The notes: generated by a model from the sequence alone, not told the origin. A DNA stretch of 64,000 nucleotides from Methylobrevis albus (GCF_015904235.1 NZ_JADZLT010000050.1:1-64000); one strand, 5' to 3'; positions 48,696 to 57,663 are shown, numbered from the stretch's first letter. Translations and numbers: made by a program.

Positions 48696-50372
48696 ATGCT
48701 GGAGGCGCAGGACCTGCCGGAACGCGAAGCGATGGAATTCGACGTCGTGATCGTCGGCGCGGGGCCGGCGGGCCTCGCCGCCGCGATCCGGCTGAAACAG
48801 CTCGCGGCCGAGACCGGCGCGGACATTTCGGTGGTCGTGCTCGAAAAGGGCTCGGAAGTCGGCGCGCACATCCTCTCCGGCGCGGTGATCGATCCGAGCG
48901 GCCTCGACAAGCTGGTGCCCGACTGGCGCGACGACCCGGACGCGCCGCTGAAGACGCCGGTGACCGACGACCAGTTCCTGGTGCTCGGCCCGGCCGCCAG
49001 CGTGCGGCTGCCGAACTTCGCGATGCCGAAGCTGATGTCGAACCACGGCAACTACGTCGGCTCGCTCGGCAACGTCTGCCGCTGGCTGGCGGCCCGGGCG
49101 GAGGCGCTCGGCGTCGAGGTCTATCCGGGCTTTGCCGCGGCCGAGGTGCTCTACGACGACGAGGGCCGGGTGAAGGGCGTCGCCACCGGCGACATGGGCG
49201 TCCACCGCGACGGCACGCCGGGGCCGAACTTCCAGCGCGGCATGGAACTGCACGGCAAGTACGTGCTGATCGGCGAGGGCGTGCGCGGCTCGCTGGCCAA
49301 GCAGCTGATCGCCCGCTTCGGCCTCGACCGCAACGCCGAGCCGCAGAAATACGGAATCGGCCTGAAGGAGCTGTGGCAGATCGATCCGGCCAAGCACAAG
49401 CCGGGTCTCGTGCAGCATTCCTTCGGCTGGCCGCTCGGCTTCTCGACCGGCGGCGGCTCGTTCCTCTACCACCTCGAGGACAACCAGGTCGTGGTCGGCT
49501 ACGTTGTCCACCTCAACTACACCAATCCGTATCTTTCGCCGTTCGAGGAGTTCCAGCGCTTCAAGACGCACCCGGCGATCCGCGACGTCTTCGAGGGCGG
49601 CAAGCGGATCTCCTACGGCGCGCGCGCGATCACCGAGGGTGGCTGGCAGTCGGTGCCGAAGCTCGTCTTCCCGGGCGGGGCGCTGCTCGGCTGCGCGGCC
49701 GGCTTCGTCAACGTGCCGCGCATCAAGGGCAGCCACAACGCGGTGCTCTCCGGCATCCAGGCCGCCCAGAGCGTCGCCGCGGCGCTCGCCGCCGGCCGGG
49801 CGCAGGACGAACTCACCGACTACGAGGCCGGCTGGCGCTCGAGCGAGATCGGCCGCGACCTCTACAAGGTGCGCAACGTCAAGCCGCTGTGGTCGAAGCT
49901 CGGCACGCTGGCGGGCATCAGCCTCGGCGGGATCGACATGTGGACCAACGAGCTGTTCGGCTTCTCGCTGTTCGGCACGCTGAAGCACGGCAAGCCGGAC
50001 CATGCCGCGACCTTCACCAAGCGGCATGCCAAACCGATCGCCTATCCGCGGCCCGACGGCAAGATCAGCTTCGACCGATTGTCCTCGGTGTTCCTGTCGA
50101 ACACCAACCACGAGGAAGACCAGCCGGTGCATCTGCGGCTGAAGGATCCGTCGGTGCAGCGCCAGGAGCTCGACATCTTCGCCGGGCCGTCCACGCGCTA
50201 TTGCCCGGCGGGGGTCTACGAGTGGATCGAGGAGGCGGGGCAGCGGCCGCGCTTCGTGATCAACGCGCAGAACTGCGTGCACTGCAAGACCTGCGACATC
50301 AAGGACCCGAATCAGAACATCGTCTGGACGGTGCCCGAAGGCGGCGGCGGGCCGAACTACCCGAACATGTAA
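48696..50372 (+). CDS. electron transfer flavoprotein-ubiquinone oxidoreductase
   Basis: ETF-QO (ETFDH), 558 residues, moves electrons from ETF, reduced by acyl-CoA and other dehydrogenases, to ubiquinone at the inner membrane. FAD site VVIVGAGPAGLAAAIRLK near the N terminus; ubiquinone domain with YGIGLKELWQI and GWPLGFSTGGGSFLYH; C-terminal 4Fe-4S site CPAGVYEW...NCVHCKTCDIKDPNQNI with four cysteines. GAGAGGAGA precedes the ATG. Genes for the ETF subunits are not in the window. Confidence 0.96.
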   Translation: MLEAQDLPEREAMEFDVVIVGAGPAGLAAAIRLKQLAAETGADISVVVLEKGSEVGAHILSGAVIDPSGLDKLVPDWRDDPDAPLKTPVTDDQFLVLGPAASVRLPNFAMPKLMSNHGNYVGSLGNVCRWLAARAEALGVEVYPGFAAAEVLYDDEGRVKGVATGDMGVHRDGTPGPNFQRGMELHGKYVLIGEGVRGSLAKQLIARFGLDRNAEPQKYGIGLKELWQIDPAKHKPGLVQHSFGWPLGFSTGGGSFLYHLEDNQVVVGYVVHLNYTNPYLSPFEEFQRFKTHPAIRDVFEGGKRISYGARAITEGGWQSVPKLVFPGGALLGCAAGFVNVPRIKGSHNAVLSGIQAAQSVAAALAAGRAQDELTDYEAGWRSSEIGRDLYKVRNVKPLWSKLGTLAGISLGGIDMWTNELFGFSLFGTLKHGKPDHAATFTKRHAKPIAYPRPDGKISFDRLSSVFLSNTNHEEDQPVHLRLKDPSVQRQELDIFAGPSTRYCPAGVYEWIEEAGQRPRFVINAQNCVHCKTCDIKDPNQNIVWTVPEGGGGPNYPNM

Positions 50373-50380
50373 TTTTAGGA

Positions 50381-50400
50381 GGCGGGTTTCCTGCCCCGCC
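50381..50400 (+). terminator. hairpin after the ETF-QO gene
   Basis: GGCGGG and CCCGCC arms separated by eight bases, starting eight bases after the TAA. No U-run follows. Confidence 0.4.
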
Positions 50401-50459
50401 GTCCGCCGGCGGAACTGCGGCAGGGCGCCGCGCGACACTTTGTTGCGATGCGACATCAA

Positions 50460-50481
50460 ACTGTTGCATTGCAGCAATAGT
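50460..50481. promoter_or_regulatory. 22-base dyad upstream of DUF1194 gene
   Basis: ACTGTTGC-N6-GCAATAGT, seven of eight positions complementary, inside a locally AT-rich patch (50435-50525) about 140 bases before the DUF1194 start. Looks like a regulator site; the regulator is unknown. Confidence 0.4.
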
Positions 50482-50623
50482 GCGACAATCAACCGTCGCC
50501 GCCGGTGCCCGATAACCGATTTATGACCCCGGCGCGGGTTGACCTCCCCCCGTCACCGCCCAAACTCGATCTCAAGGGGTCGATGCCTCGCCGGCGTCAT
50601 GCCCCTTGGAACGAGGAGGGGCC

Positions 50624-51517
50624 ATGACGACATGTCGCCACGCCGTTCATCCGCTCGGCCGTAAAGCCGCAGCGCGACACCTCGAAACCGGCCGGATTAC
50701 GCCGGAGACCGGCTACGGCCACCGGCTCAAACGGATCGCCGCCGCCGCGCTCGCCGCCGTCGGCCTCTCGTCGGCGCCGGCCCGCGCCGAGACCGAGGTC
50801 GACCTCGAGCTGGTGCTGGCGGTCGATATCTCCCGCTCCATGGACTATGACGAGCAACTGCTGCAGCGCAGCGGCTATGTCGAGGCGCTCAAGCATCCCG
50901 AGGTGATGGCCGCGATCCGCAGCGGCCTGCTCGGGCGGATCGCCGTCACCTATTTCGAATGGGCCGGGCCGGGCCAGCACCGCGTCGCGGTGCCCTGGCA
51001 GATCATCGAGGATGAGGTGTCGGCGGCGGACTTCGCCGACAAGGTGGCCGGGGCGACGATCGGCACCGCGAGCGGCACCTCGATCTCCGCCGGCCTGCTC
51101 GCTGCCGCGGCGCTGTTCGAGAGCAGCGGCTACCGCTCCTATCGCCAGGTGATCGACGTCTCCGGCGACGGGCCGAACAATCGCGGTGCCCCGGTCGCGC
51201 CGGCGCGGGATGCGGTGGTCGCCAAGGGCATCGTGATCAACGGGCTGCCGATCATGCTGAAGGCGCCCGGCTACAGCCCCTATTCGATCCCGAACCTCGA
51301 CGCCTATTACCAGAAGTGCGTCATCGGCGGGCCGGGGGCGTTCATCGTGCCGGTGCAGGGGCCCGACCAGCTCGTCGCCGCGGTGCGCCGCAAGCTGGTG
51401 CTCGAGATCGCCGCCGCCGCCCCGGTGGCGATCCCGGCGCAGATGCTGTTCGAGGAGACCAGCAACGTCGACTGCATGATCGGCGAGCAGCTCTGGCGCC
51501 GCTACATGGACCCGTAG
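50624..51517 (+). CDS. DUF1194 protein with von Willebrand A-like fold
   Basis: 297-residue exported protein of the DUF1194 family. A hydrophobic signal segment (RIAAAALAAVGLSSAPARA) lies at about residues 37-55 after a longer than usual basic leader; a shorter start inside the leader is possible, but AGGAGG directly before the ATG at 50624 supports this one. The vWA-like MIDAS pattern DxSxS is present as LAVDISRSMD, with later TASGTSISAGL and DVSGDGPNN. A metal-dependent binding role in the periplasm is likely; partners are unknown. Confidence 0.88.
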   Translation: MTTCRHAVHPLGRKAAARHLETGRITPETGYGHRLKRIAAAALAAVGLSSAPARAETEVDLELVLAVDISRSMDYDEQLLQRSGYVEALKHPEVMAAIRSGLLGRIAVTYFEWAGPGQHRVAVPWQIIEDEVSAADFADKVAGATIGTASGTSISAGLLAAAALFESSGYRSYRQVIDVSGDGPNNRGAPVAPARDAVVAKGIVINGLPIMLKAPGYSPYSIPNLDAYYQKCVIGGPGAFIVPVQGPDQLVAAVRRKLVLEIAAAAPVAIPAQMLFEETSNVDCMIGEQLWRRYMDP

Positions 51518-51531
51518 GGGGGCGCGACTTT

Positions 51532-51667
51532 CCTTCTCCCCTTGCGGGAGAAGGTGCCCGAAGGGCGGATGAGGGGTTGCGACGTCGCGGAAAGTTCAGC
51601 GCTCGCCGCGGCGCCGCCCCCCTCATCCGGCCGCTGCGCGGCCACCTTCTCCCGCGAGGGGAGAAGG
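51532..51667. repeat. second type of palindromic repeat
   Basis: Imperfect inverted repeat with arms built around CCTTCTCCC..GGGAGAAGGTG and its complement plus ATGAGGGG/CCCCTCAT, about 50 bases each. This resembles palindromic repeats often found between genes in Hyphomicrobiales. It separates DUF1194 from the convergent cioB stop and differs in sequence from the 25.8/55.3 kb element. Confidence 0.75.
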
Positions 51668-51708
51668 GATGGTAGCCTCTCTATGCCGAATTTCCGGCAC
51701 CCCTACCC

Positions 51709-52722
51709 TCAGTGATACCCCTCCCCCGGCCGGATGCGGCCGCGGAAGGTCCAGTACATGAACGCCGTGTAGGCGAGGATGACCGGTAGCAGGGCGACCA
51801 CGCCGATCAGCATGAAGACCTGGCTCTCGGGCGCGGCGGCGGTGTCCCACACCGTCAGCGACGGCGGCACGAGGTAGGGGAAGTTGGAGATCGCAAGGCC
51901 GATGAAGCCGAGCAGGAACAGGCCGACGGTGCCGAAGAACGGCGCCGCGGCACTGCCGTGGTCGAGCCCGCGCCAGACGATCAGCGCGCAGCCGAGCGCC
52001 AGCAGCGGCACCGGCGCGAGGTAGAGGAAGTTCGGCATCGAGAACCAGATCGTCGCGATGCGCTCGAACAGCAGCGGCGTCCACAGGCTGATGACGCCCA
52101 TGAACAGCATCACCGCGACGAGCAGCCCCCGCGCCCAGCCGCGGGCCTTGATCTCCAGCGCGCCGGTGACGCGCATGTTGAGCCAGGTCGCCCCGAGCAG
52201 CGCATAGCCCACCACCACGGCGACGCCGCAGAGCAGCGCGAACGGCGTCGCCCAGTCGAACGGTCCTCCGGCGAACTGGCGGTCGGCGACGGTGATGCCG
52301 TCGAGCAGCCCGCCGAGGATCACCCCTTGCGCGAAGGCGGCGAGGGTCGAGCCGCCGGTAAAGGCGATGTCCCAGAGCCGGTGGTCGGGCTTTGCCACCC
52401 AGCGGAACTCGAAGGCGACGCCGCGGAAGACGAGGGCGAGAAGCATCGCGATCACCGGCAGGTAGAGCGCCGGCATGATGACCGCATAGGCCGTCGGGAA
52501 GGCGACCCAGAGGCCGCCGCCGCCGAGGATGAGCCAGGTCTCGTTGCCGTCCCAGAACGGTGCGACCGAGTTCATCATCTGGTCGCGCTCGCGCTCGTCC
52601 TTCGTGAACGGGAACAGGATGCCGAGGCCGAGGTCGAAGCCGTCGAGGACGACGTAGAGCACGACGGCGACGGCGATCACCGCCGCCCAGATCACCGGAA
52701 GATAGAGTTCCATGCCGGTCAT
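51709..52722 (-). CDS. cioB: cytochrome bd-type quinol oxidase subunit II (cyanide-insensitive type)
   Basis: 337-residue CydB/CioB subunit with about eight membrane segments. Typical strings are LPVIWAAVIAVAVVLYVVLDGFDLGLGILFPF split by the DGFDLG motif, PFWDGNETWLILGGGGLWVAFP and FRGVAFEFRW. It pairs with the upstream subunit I to oxidise quinol and reduce oxygen. The ATG lies three bases after the cioA stop. No CydX- or DUF2474-type small subunit gene is seen downstream; a palindromic repeat occupies that place. Confidence 0.93.
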   Translation of the reverse strand: MTGMELYLPVIWAAVIAVAVVLYVVLDGFDLGLGILFPFTKDERERDQMMNSVAPFWDGNETWLILGGGGLWVAFPTAYAVIMPALYLPVIAMLLALVFRGVAFEFRWVAKPDHRLWDIAFTGGSTLAAFAQGVILGGLLDGITVADRQFAGGPFDWATPFALLCGVAVVVGYALLGATWLNMRVTGALEIKARGWARGLLVAVMLFMGVISLWTPLLFERIATIWFSMPNFLYLAPVPLLALGCALIVWRGLDHGSAAAPFFGTVGLFLLGFIGLAISNFPYLVPPSLTVWDTAAAPESQVFMLIGVVALLPVILAYTAFMYWTFRGRIRPGEGYH

Positions 52723-52725
52723 GGC

Positions 52726-54120
52726 TCAGGCCCCCTTGATGGCTTCGCGGCCCGCCTCGGTGGCGGCGGAGATGGGTCGGCTGGCGACGCCCTCGTCATC
52801 GTGGGCGGTGCGGCGCATCGGTCCCTTCACCAGCAGGCGATTGATGAAGAAGATGCCCGAGGCGAAGACGACGGCGTAGACGAGCACGAACAGCACCAGC
52901 GAGACGAGGATGTTGAGCGCGCCGACGGGCGAGATCGCATCTTCGGTGCGCAGCAGTCCGGTCACCACCCAGGGCTGGCGGCCGATCTCGGTGGTGATCC
53001 AGCCGGCAATCACGGCGATGAAGCCGAGCGGCCAGACGTACTGCAGCGCCGACATGTACCAGCCGGCCTCGAACAGCTTGCCGCGGAACCAGGCGAGCCC
53101 GCCCCAGAGCGCGATCGCCGCCATCAGGAAGCCGATGCCGACCATGACGCGGAAGGAGAAGAACACCGGCAGCACCGGCGGACGGTCCTCCGCGGCGAAG
53201 CTCTTCAGGCCGGGAAACAGGCCGTTCCAGTCGTGGGTGAGGATCAGGCTGGCGATGTTCGGGATCGCGATCTCGAAGTCGTTCTTCTCGCCGGACTGGT
53301 CGGGGATCGCGAACAGCACCAGCGGCGCGGCGTGCTCGCCGTCCCAGTGCGCCTCGATCGCGGCGATCTTGGCGGGCTGGTGCTCCAGCGTGTCGAGCCC
53401 GTGCTGGTCGCCGATCAGGATCTGCAGCGGCGTCAGCACGATCAGCATGCCGAGCGCCATCTTCACCATGGTCTCGGCCTCGCGGATGTGCTTGCCGGCG
53501 ATCCAGTAGCGCGCGCCAATCGCCAGCACGACGAAGCCGGTGGTGATGTAGGCGGCGACCAGCATGTGGGCGAGGCGCAGCGGGAAGGTCGGGTTGAAGA
53601 TGATCGCCATCCAGTCGGTCGGGAAGGCGACGCCGTCGCGCATCTCGTAGCCGACGGGGGCCTGCATCCACGAATTGGCCGAGAGAATCCAGAACGCCGA
53701 GATCGCCGTGCCGACGGCGACCAGCACCGCGGCGGTGAAATGCAGCGCGGGGGGCACGCGGTCGCGGCCGAACAGCAGGATGCCGAGGAACGAGGCCTCG
53801 AGGAAGAAGGCCGTCAGCACCTCGTAGGCGATCAACGGGCCGACGACGTTGCCGGCGAGCGTCGCGAAGCCGCTCCAGTTGGTGCCGAACTGATAGGTCA
53901 ACACGATGCCGGAGACGACGCCCATCGCGAACGACACGGCGAAGATCTTGGTCCAGAAGGCGGCGAGGTCGGCGTGATGCGGGTCTTTCGTCCACAGCGT
54001 CATGCCGTGCAGGGTCGCGATCCAGGCCGAGAGGCCGATCGTGAACGCCGGAAAGACGATGTGAAACACGATGGTGAAGGCGAACTGGATGCGTGCCAGC
54101 AGCACCGGATCGAGATCCAT
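52726..54120 (-). CDS. cioA: cytochrome bd-type quinol oxidase subunit I (cyanide-insensitive type)
   Basis: 464-residue subunit I carrying the heme b558 and b595/d sites and the quinol site. Seen: LARIQFAFTIVFHIVFPAFTIGLSAW at the N terminus with the heme histidine, EVLTAFFLEASFLGILLFG, and the GRQPW motif (ITTEIGRQPWVVTGLLRT). The periplasmic Q-loop is short, as in CIO-type oxidases rather than E. coli CydA. Such oxidases work at low oxygen or when heme-copper oxidases are inhibited. Start is ATG at 54120. Confidence 0.94.
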   Translation of the reverse strand: MDLDPVLLARIQFAFTIVFHIVFPAFTIGLSAWIATLHGMTLWTKDPHHADLAAFWTKIFAVSFAMGVVSGIVLTYQFGTNWSGFATLAGNVVGPLIAYEVLTAFFLEASFLGILLFGRDRVPPALHFTAAVLVAVGTAISAFWILSANSWMQAPVGYEMRDGVAFPTDWMAIIFNPTFPLRLAHMLVAAYITTGFVVLAIGARYWIAGKHIREAETMVKMALGMLIVLTPLQILIGDQHGLDTLEHQPAKIAAIEAHWDGEHAAPLVLFAIPDQSGEKNDFEIAIPNIASLILTHDWNGLFPGLKSFAAEDRPPVLPVFFSFRVMVGIGFLMAAIALWGGLAWFRGKLFEAGWYMSALQYVWPLGFIAVIAGWITTEIGRQPWVVTGLLRTEDAISPVGALNILVSLVLFVLVYAVVFASGIFFINRLLVKGPMRRTAHDDEGVASRPISAATEAGREAIKGA

Positions 54121-54258
54121 GGAGTGCTCCTCTGCCGATCGACGGCATTCGGGGCCGGAACGCCGGCCCGCGGCGGGAGGCGCCCGGGGGCGCCGTCCCA
54201 CGCAGTCCGACCTAGCGCGCCCCGCCCCCGGCGTAAACGGGACATTCGGTCCAAAATC

Positions 54259-54287
54259 GATTTATTTTCGCATTCACTAAAATACAA
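54259..54287 (-). promoter_or_regulatory. candidate promoter of cioAB
   Basis: On the minus strand TTGTAT (54282-54287) and TAAATC (54259-54264) are 17 bases apart in an AT-rich patch unusual for this genome. It would give a leader of about 130 bases. Match to consensus is only moderate, and no FNR box (TTGAT-N4-ATCAA) is seen. Confidence 0.35.
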
Positions 54288-54311
54288 AATCCGCTCGCTG
54301 TTTCACCGGCC

Positions 54312-55172
54312 TCACCCCGAGGCCAGCCGGCGGCGGATCTCGAGGAAGTCCTGCCAGGCGAGCCGCTTTTCGGCGGGCTGGCGCAAGAGGTAGGCCGGGT
54401 GGAAGGTCGGCAGCGTCGGCACGGTGAGACCCCCGGTCTCGAAGCTCTTCCAGCGGCCGCGGAACTTGCGGATGCCGACGGCGGCCTCGCGTCCGAACAG
54501 CGCCTTCGAGGGCTGGTTGCCGAGGAAGACCAGCACGGCGGGGCCGACGAGCTCGATCTGGCGCAGGATGAACGGCCGGCAGATCGACACTTCGAGGTCG
54601 CTCGGCTCGCGGTTGCCGGGCGGGCGCCAGTAGACGACGTTGGCGATGTAGGCCGACTTGCGGTCGAAGCCGATCGCCGCCAGCATCTTGTCGAGCAGTT
54701 GCCCGGAGCGGCCGACGAAGGGCCGCCCGGCAATGTCCTCGTCGCGGCCCGGCGCCTCGCCGACCAGCATCAGCTTCGCCGCCGGGTTGCCGTCGGCGAA
54801 CACGAGGTTCTTCGCGGTCTTCGACAGGCCGCAGCCCTCGAAGCGTTCGAGCAGGGCGCGGAGCTCGTCCAGCGACGTCGCAGCGGCAGCAGCCGCGCGC
54901 GCGGCCATCACCGGATCGTCGGAGGGGGCAGCCGCGGGCAGCGCGGTGGGCGGCGGCGCGGGGGAACGGGCGGGACCGGCGGGTGCCGGCGGCTCGGCGC
55001 GGGCCCGCCCCTGCCCCGCCGCGGCGGCCGCCATCGGCGCGCGCACCGGCGCCGCGAAGCGGTCCACCGCCTCCTCGCCGAGTGCCACGTCGACGCCCAT
55101 CGCCTCATACCACTGGATCAGAGCGGCGAGGTCGGCCGGATCGAGATCGATCAGGTCGGCGGCGGGGGGCAT
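54312..55172 (-). CDS. family 4-type uracil-DNA glycosylase, partial Fe-S ligand set
   Basis: 286-residue uracil-DNA glycosylase of the family 4 type, removing uracil from DNA. A ~110-residue alanine/proline-rich N-terminal part precedes the catalytic domain, which has LMLVGEAPGRDEDIAGRPFVGRSG split at motif A, ANVVYWRPPGNREP, and HPAYLLRQP. Family 4 enzymes hold a 4Fe-4S cluster with four cysteines; here only the positions in EGCGL and ICRPF remain, while the first is phenylalanine and the third (KCRPP in family 4) is YWRPP. This seems shared with alphaproteobacterial relatives as I recall them. Confidence 0.9.
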   Translation of the reverse strand: MPPAADLIDLDPADLAALIQWYEAMGVDVALGEEAVDRFAAPVRAPMAAAAAGQGRARAEPPAPAGPARSPAPPPTALPAAAPSDDPVMAARAAAAAATSLDELRALLERFEGCGLSKTAKNLVFADGNPAAKLMLVGEAPGRDEDIAGRPFVGRSGQLLDKMLAAIGFDRKSAYIANVVYWRPPGNREPSDLEVSICRPFILRQIELVGPAVLVFLGNQPSKALFGREAAVGIRKFRGRWKSFETGGLTVPTLPTFHPAYLLRQPAEKRLAWQDFLEIRRRLASG

Positions 55173-55278
55173 GGGACACTCCGGTTGCGGATCGACCTAA
55201 GCAGGGGAAGGAGTGGGAGGCAAGGGTGAGAGGTTCGGCTTTGCGGCCAGCGCGCGCGAACGCCGTGCCGCGGGGCTT

Positions 55279-55437
55279 CCCCCCTCCCTGTCCCTCCCCC
55301 GCTTCGCAGGAGAGGGGACGATGGGCGAGAGGGCTTTCGTAAAACGGTGGTCGCGCCGATGCGAAACGCTGTTAATCGAGGCGACTTAACCTCCTGCGTC
55401 CCCTCTCCTGCGAAGCGGGGGAGGGACAGGGAGGGGG
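55279..55437. repeat. dispersed palindromic element, copy B
   Basis: Inverted arms 55279-55320 and 55397-55437, with the left arm identical to copy A at 25819 and the same 118-base offset between arms. It fills most of the 329-base gap between the divergent UDG and rnhB genes, so both promoters must lie inside or beside it. The remaining gap sequence shows no gene. Confidence 0.9.
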
Positions 55438-55501
55438 AGGCCCCACGGCAGCGCTCCTCATCCCCCTTGAGCCAACGCCCCTCCCGGCCGATCCTGCCGA
55501 G

Positions 55502-56224
55502 ATGGCCCGTCGCAGCACACCCGATTCGCCCGCCCTGCCCCTCGCCTTCGTCTGCGACCGCCGCATCGAGGCCGACTTCGCCGCCCGGCGCGACGGACTG
55601 GTGGCCGGCGTCGACGAGGCGGGGCGCGGGCCGTGGGCGGGGCCGGTGGTGTGCGCGGCGGTGATCCTCGATCCCGCCCATCCGCTCGACGGCCTCGACG
55701 ATTCCAAAAAGCTCCCGGCCGCCCGCCGCGAGGCGCTGTTCGACGAGATCTGCGCCCGCCACACGGTGGCGATCGCCAGCGCCTCGCCGGCGACCATCGA
55801 CCGGATCAACATCCGCGCCGCGACGCTCGCCGCCATGGCGCGTGCGGTCAGCGCCCTCGCCGTGCGGCCGGCCGGCGTGCTCGTCGACGGCAAGGACGTG
55901 CCGCCGGGCCTTGCCTGCCCCGGCGAGGCGCTGATCCAGGGCGACGGCCGCGTCGCCGCCATCGCGGCCGCCTCGATCGTCGCCAAGGTAACGCGGGACC
56001 GGATGATGCGGCGCATGGCGGCGGTCTGGCCCGGCTACGGCTTCGAGGCGCACGTCGGCTACGGCACCGCGCAGCACCAGGCGGCGCTCGCTAAGCTCGG
56101 ACCGTGCCCATTGCACCGGATGACGTTCCGGCCGATCCGTGAGCTCGTGCCGTCGGCGGCCGCTAGTCCGGCGGCGGCGCATTTTCTCGAGACGCTTACG
56201 GATGAGTTCGCCGCCGCCGAGTGA
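55502..56224 (+). CDS. rnhB: ribonuclease HII
   Basis: 240-residue RNase HII, which cuts RNA in RNA-DNA hybrids and removes misincorporated ribonucleotides. Catalytic DEAG motif in [21 protein letters not shown] (split at GR), [14 protein letters not shown], and [12 protein letters not shown] with the C-terminal LHRMTF. The N-terminal 30 residues before the domain are variable. It converges on the F0 operon. Confidence 0.95.
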   Translation: MARRSTPDSPALPLAFVCDRRIEADFAARRDGLVAGVDEAGRGPWAGPVVCAAVILDPAHPLDGLDDSKKLPAARREALFDEICARHTVAIASASPATIDRINIRAATLAAMARAVSALAVRPAGVLVDGKDVPPGLACPGEALIQGDGRVAAIAAASIVAKVTRDRMMRRMAAVWPGYGFEAHVGYGTAQHQAALAKLGPCPLHRMTFRPIRELVPSAAASPAAAHFLETLTDEFAAAE

Positions 56225-56349
56225 CCGCGGCGCGACGGGACCGGAGTGTCGTCCGCGTCGTCCCGTCCTTCCGGGACGCAATGGTTCGCCCGGGTCTTCG
56301 AGGGCACCCCTCGTGGGTCCTCCCGGGACTCCAACGGCACCCCCAAACG

Positions 56350-56388
56350 CGAAAGCGGCCCGGCGATCAGGCCGCCGGGCCGCTTTCG
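56350..56388. terminator. strong bidirectional hairpin between rnhB and atpF
   Basis: Perfect 15-base arms CGAAAGCGGCCCGGC and GCCGGGCCGCTTTCG around a nine-base loop, in the gap where rnhB and the F0 operon converge. Confidence 0.75.
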
Positions 56389-56421
56389 TCATCGATGGCT
56401 CCGGACCAGATCCGGACAGCC

Positions 56422-56913
56422 TCAGTTGAGGCGGGCCTTCACGTCGGCGATGCCCTTGGAGACGAGGGCGTCGGCGACCGGGCCCTTGACCTTCTCGGTG
56501 AGGATCTTGCCGGCCGCGGCGACGGCGACGTCGGCTGCGAGGGCGCGGATCTCGGCGATCGCCTGCGTCTCGGCCTGGCCGATCTTGGTCTCGACCGCCT
56601 TGGTGCGGCGCTCGATCAGTTCGGCGAGCGAGGTCTCGGCTTCGGCAGTGAGGCGCAGCGCTTCCGACTTGGCGTTGGAGATGATGTCCTCCGCCTCCCG
56701 GCCGGCTTCGCGCGCCTTGCGCTGGTACTCCGAGAGCAGCGACTGCGCTTCTTCACGCAGGCGGCGGGCCTCGTCGAGTTCGCGGGCGATGCGGGCCGCG
56801 CGGGCGTCGAGCGTTTCGGCGGCCGACGTGTGCACCCGCTTCACGAACAGGATGCCGAGGAAGCCGATCAGCGCGATGAAGGCCCAGAGCGATGCGAGGG
56901 ATGTGGCGTCCAT
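56422..56913 (-). CDS. atpF: ATP synthase F0 subunit b
   Basis: 163-residue b subunit: one N-terminal membrane helix (LASLWAFIALIGFLGILFV) then a long charged coiled coil (AARIARELDEARRLREEAQ) that forms the peripheral stalk holding F1. With the b' product it forms a heterodimer. Last gene of the F0 operon, 14 bases from the b' stop and followed by a strong hairpin terminator. Confidence 0.95.
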   Translation of the reverse strand: MDATSLASLWAFIALIGFLGILFVKRVHTSAAETLDARAARIARELDEARRLREEAQSLLSEYQRKAREAGREAEDIISNAKSEALRLTAEAETSLAELIERRTKAVETKIGQAETQAIAEIRALAADVAVAAAGKILTEKVKGPVADALVSKGIADVKARLN

Positions 56914-56927
56914 GGGTGCCGTCGTCC

Positions 56928-57491
56928 TCAGCTGGCGCGGGCGGCTGCGACCGCACCGTCGATTTCGTCCTTGGCGACGTCGATGTCGACGAGGGTCGAC
57001 ACGATGGCCGACGTCGTCTCCGACGCGATGGCGCCGACCTCGGCCAGGGCCTCGGCCTTGATCGTGCCGATGCGCTCCTCGGCGGCGGCGAGCTTGCCGG
57101 CGAGGTCCGCCTCGACGACCGCGCGCTTCGCCGCGACGTCGGCGGAGAGCTTGTCGGTCGTCTCCTTGGCGATCGCGTGCGCCTTCTCGCGCGCCTCGGC
57201 CAGCGCCCGTTCGTAGGCAGCGACGGCGTCGTCGCTTTCCTGCTTCAGGCGTTCGGCCTCGGAGCGGTCCCAGGCGATGCGGTCGTGGCGATCCTCGAGG
57301 ATGCCGGCGATGCGCGGCAACGCCACCTTCGAGACGAGGTAGTAGAGCAGGCCGAAGCTGATCGCCAGCCAGAGGATCTGGGAGGCGAAATGCTCGGTGT
57401 CGAACGGCGGGAAGACGTTCGAATGCTCGCCGTGCGCCTGATGATCGAGCGCCTCGGTCAATTCTGTCGTCGGCTGAGACGTCTCGTCCAT
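56928..57491 (-). CDS. atpF': ATP synthase F0 subunit b'
   Basis: 187-residue b' subunit. A 35-residue polar leader precedes the membrane helix ([25 protein letters not shown], broken at the loop), then the coiled coil with [19 protein letters not shown]. b and b' pairs occur in alphaproteobacteria and cyanobacteria. It is separated from atpE by 172 bases containing a large hairpin. Confidence 0.95.
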   Translation of the reverse strand: MDETSQPTTELTEALDHQAHGEHSNVFPPFDTEHFASQILWLAISFGLLYYLVSKVALPRIAGILEDRHDRIAWDRSEAERLKQESDDAVAAYERALAEAREKAHAIAKETTDKLSADVAAKRAVVEADLAGKLAAAEERIGTIKAEALAEVGAIASETTSAIVSTLVDIDVAKDEIDGAVAAARAS

Positions 57492-57613
57492 GTCGTCAAT
57501 CCGTCAGCTGGAAACCTGCATATCCCGTGGCGGGCACGCGCGGCGCGGCGGCTCCGAAGCGTTGCCCCACCGGGTGACACCCTCGCGGGCATCGCCTGCG
57601 GGATCGAAACGTC

Positions 57614-57656
57614 GATCCGGCGCCCGCCGCCCGGCACGGGCAGCGGGCGCCGGATC
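57614..57656 (-). promoter_or_regulatory. large hairpin directly after atpE
   Basis: Perfect 14-base arms GATCCGGCGCCCGC and GCGGGCGCCGGATC, with a further inner GCCC/GGGC stem, starting seven bases past the atpE stop in the transcript. It can protect the 3' end of an atpE-containing mRNA or partly terminate, which would favour the high dose of c subunit over b and b'. Confidence 0.6.
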
Positions 57657-57663
57657 CGCAGGA

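Noticed and set aside
54121-54311. FNR box upstream of cioA
   Set aside because: No TTGAT-N4-ATCAA-like sequence was found; only an AT-rich patch with a moderate promoter match.
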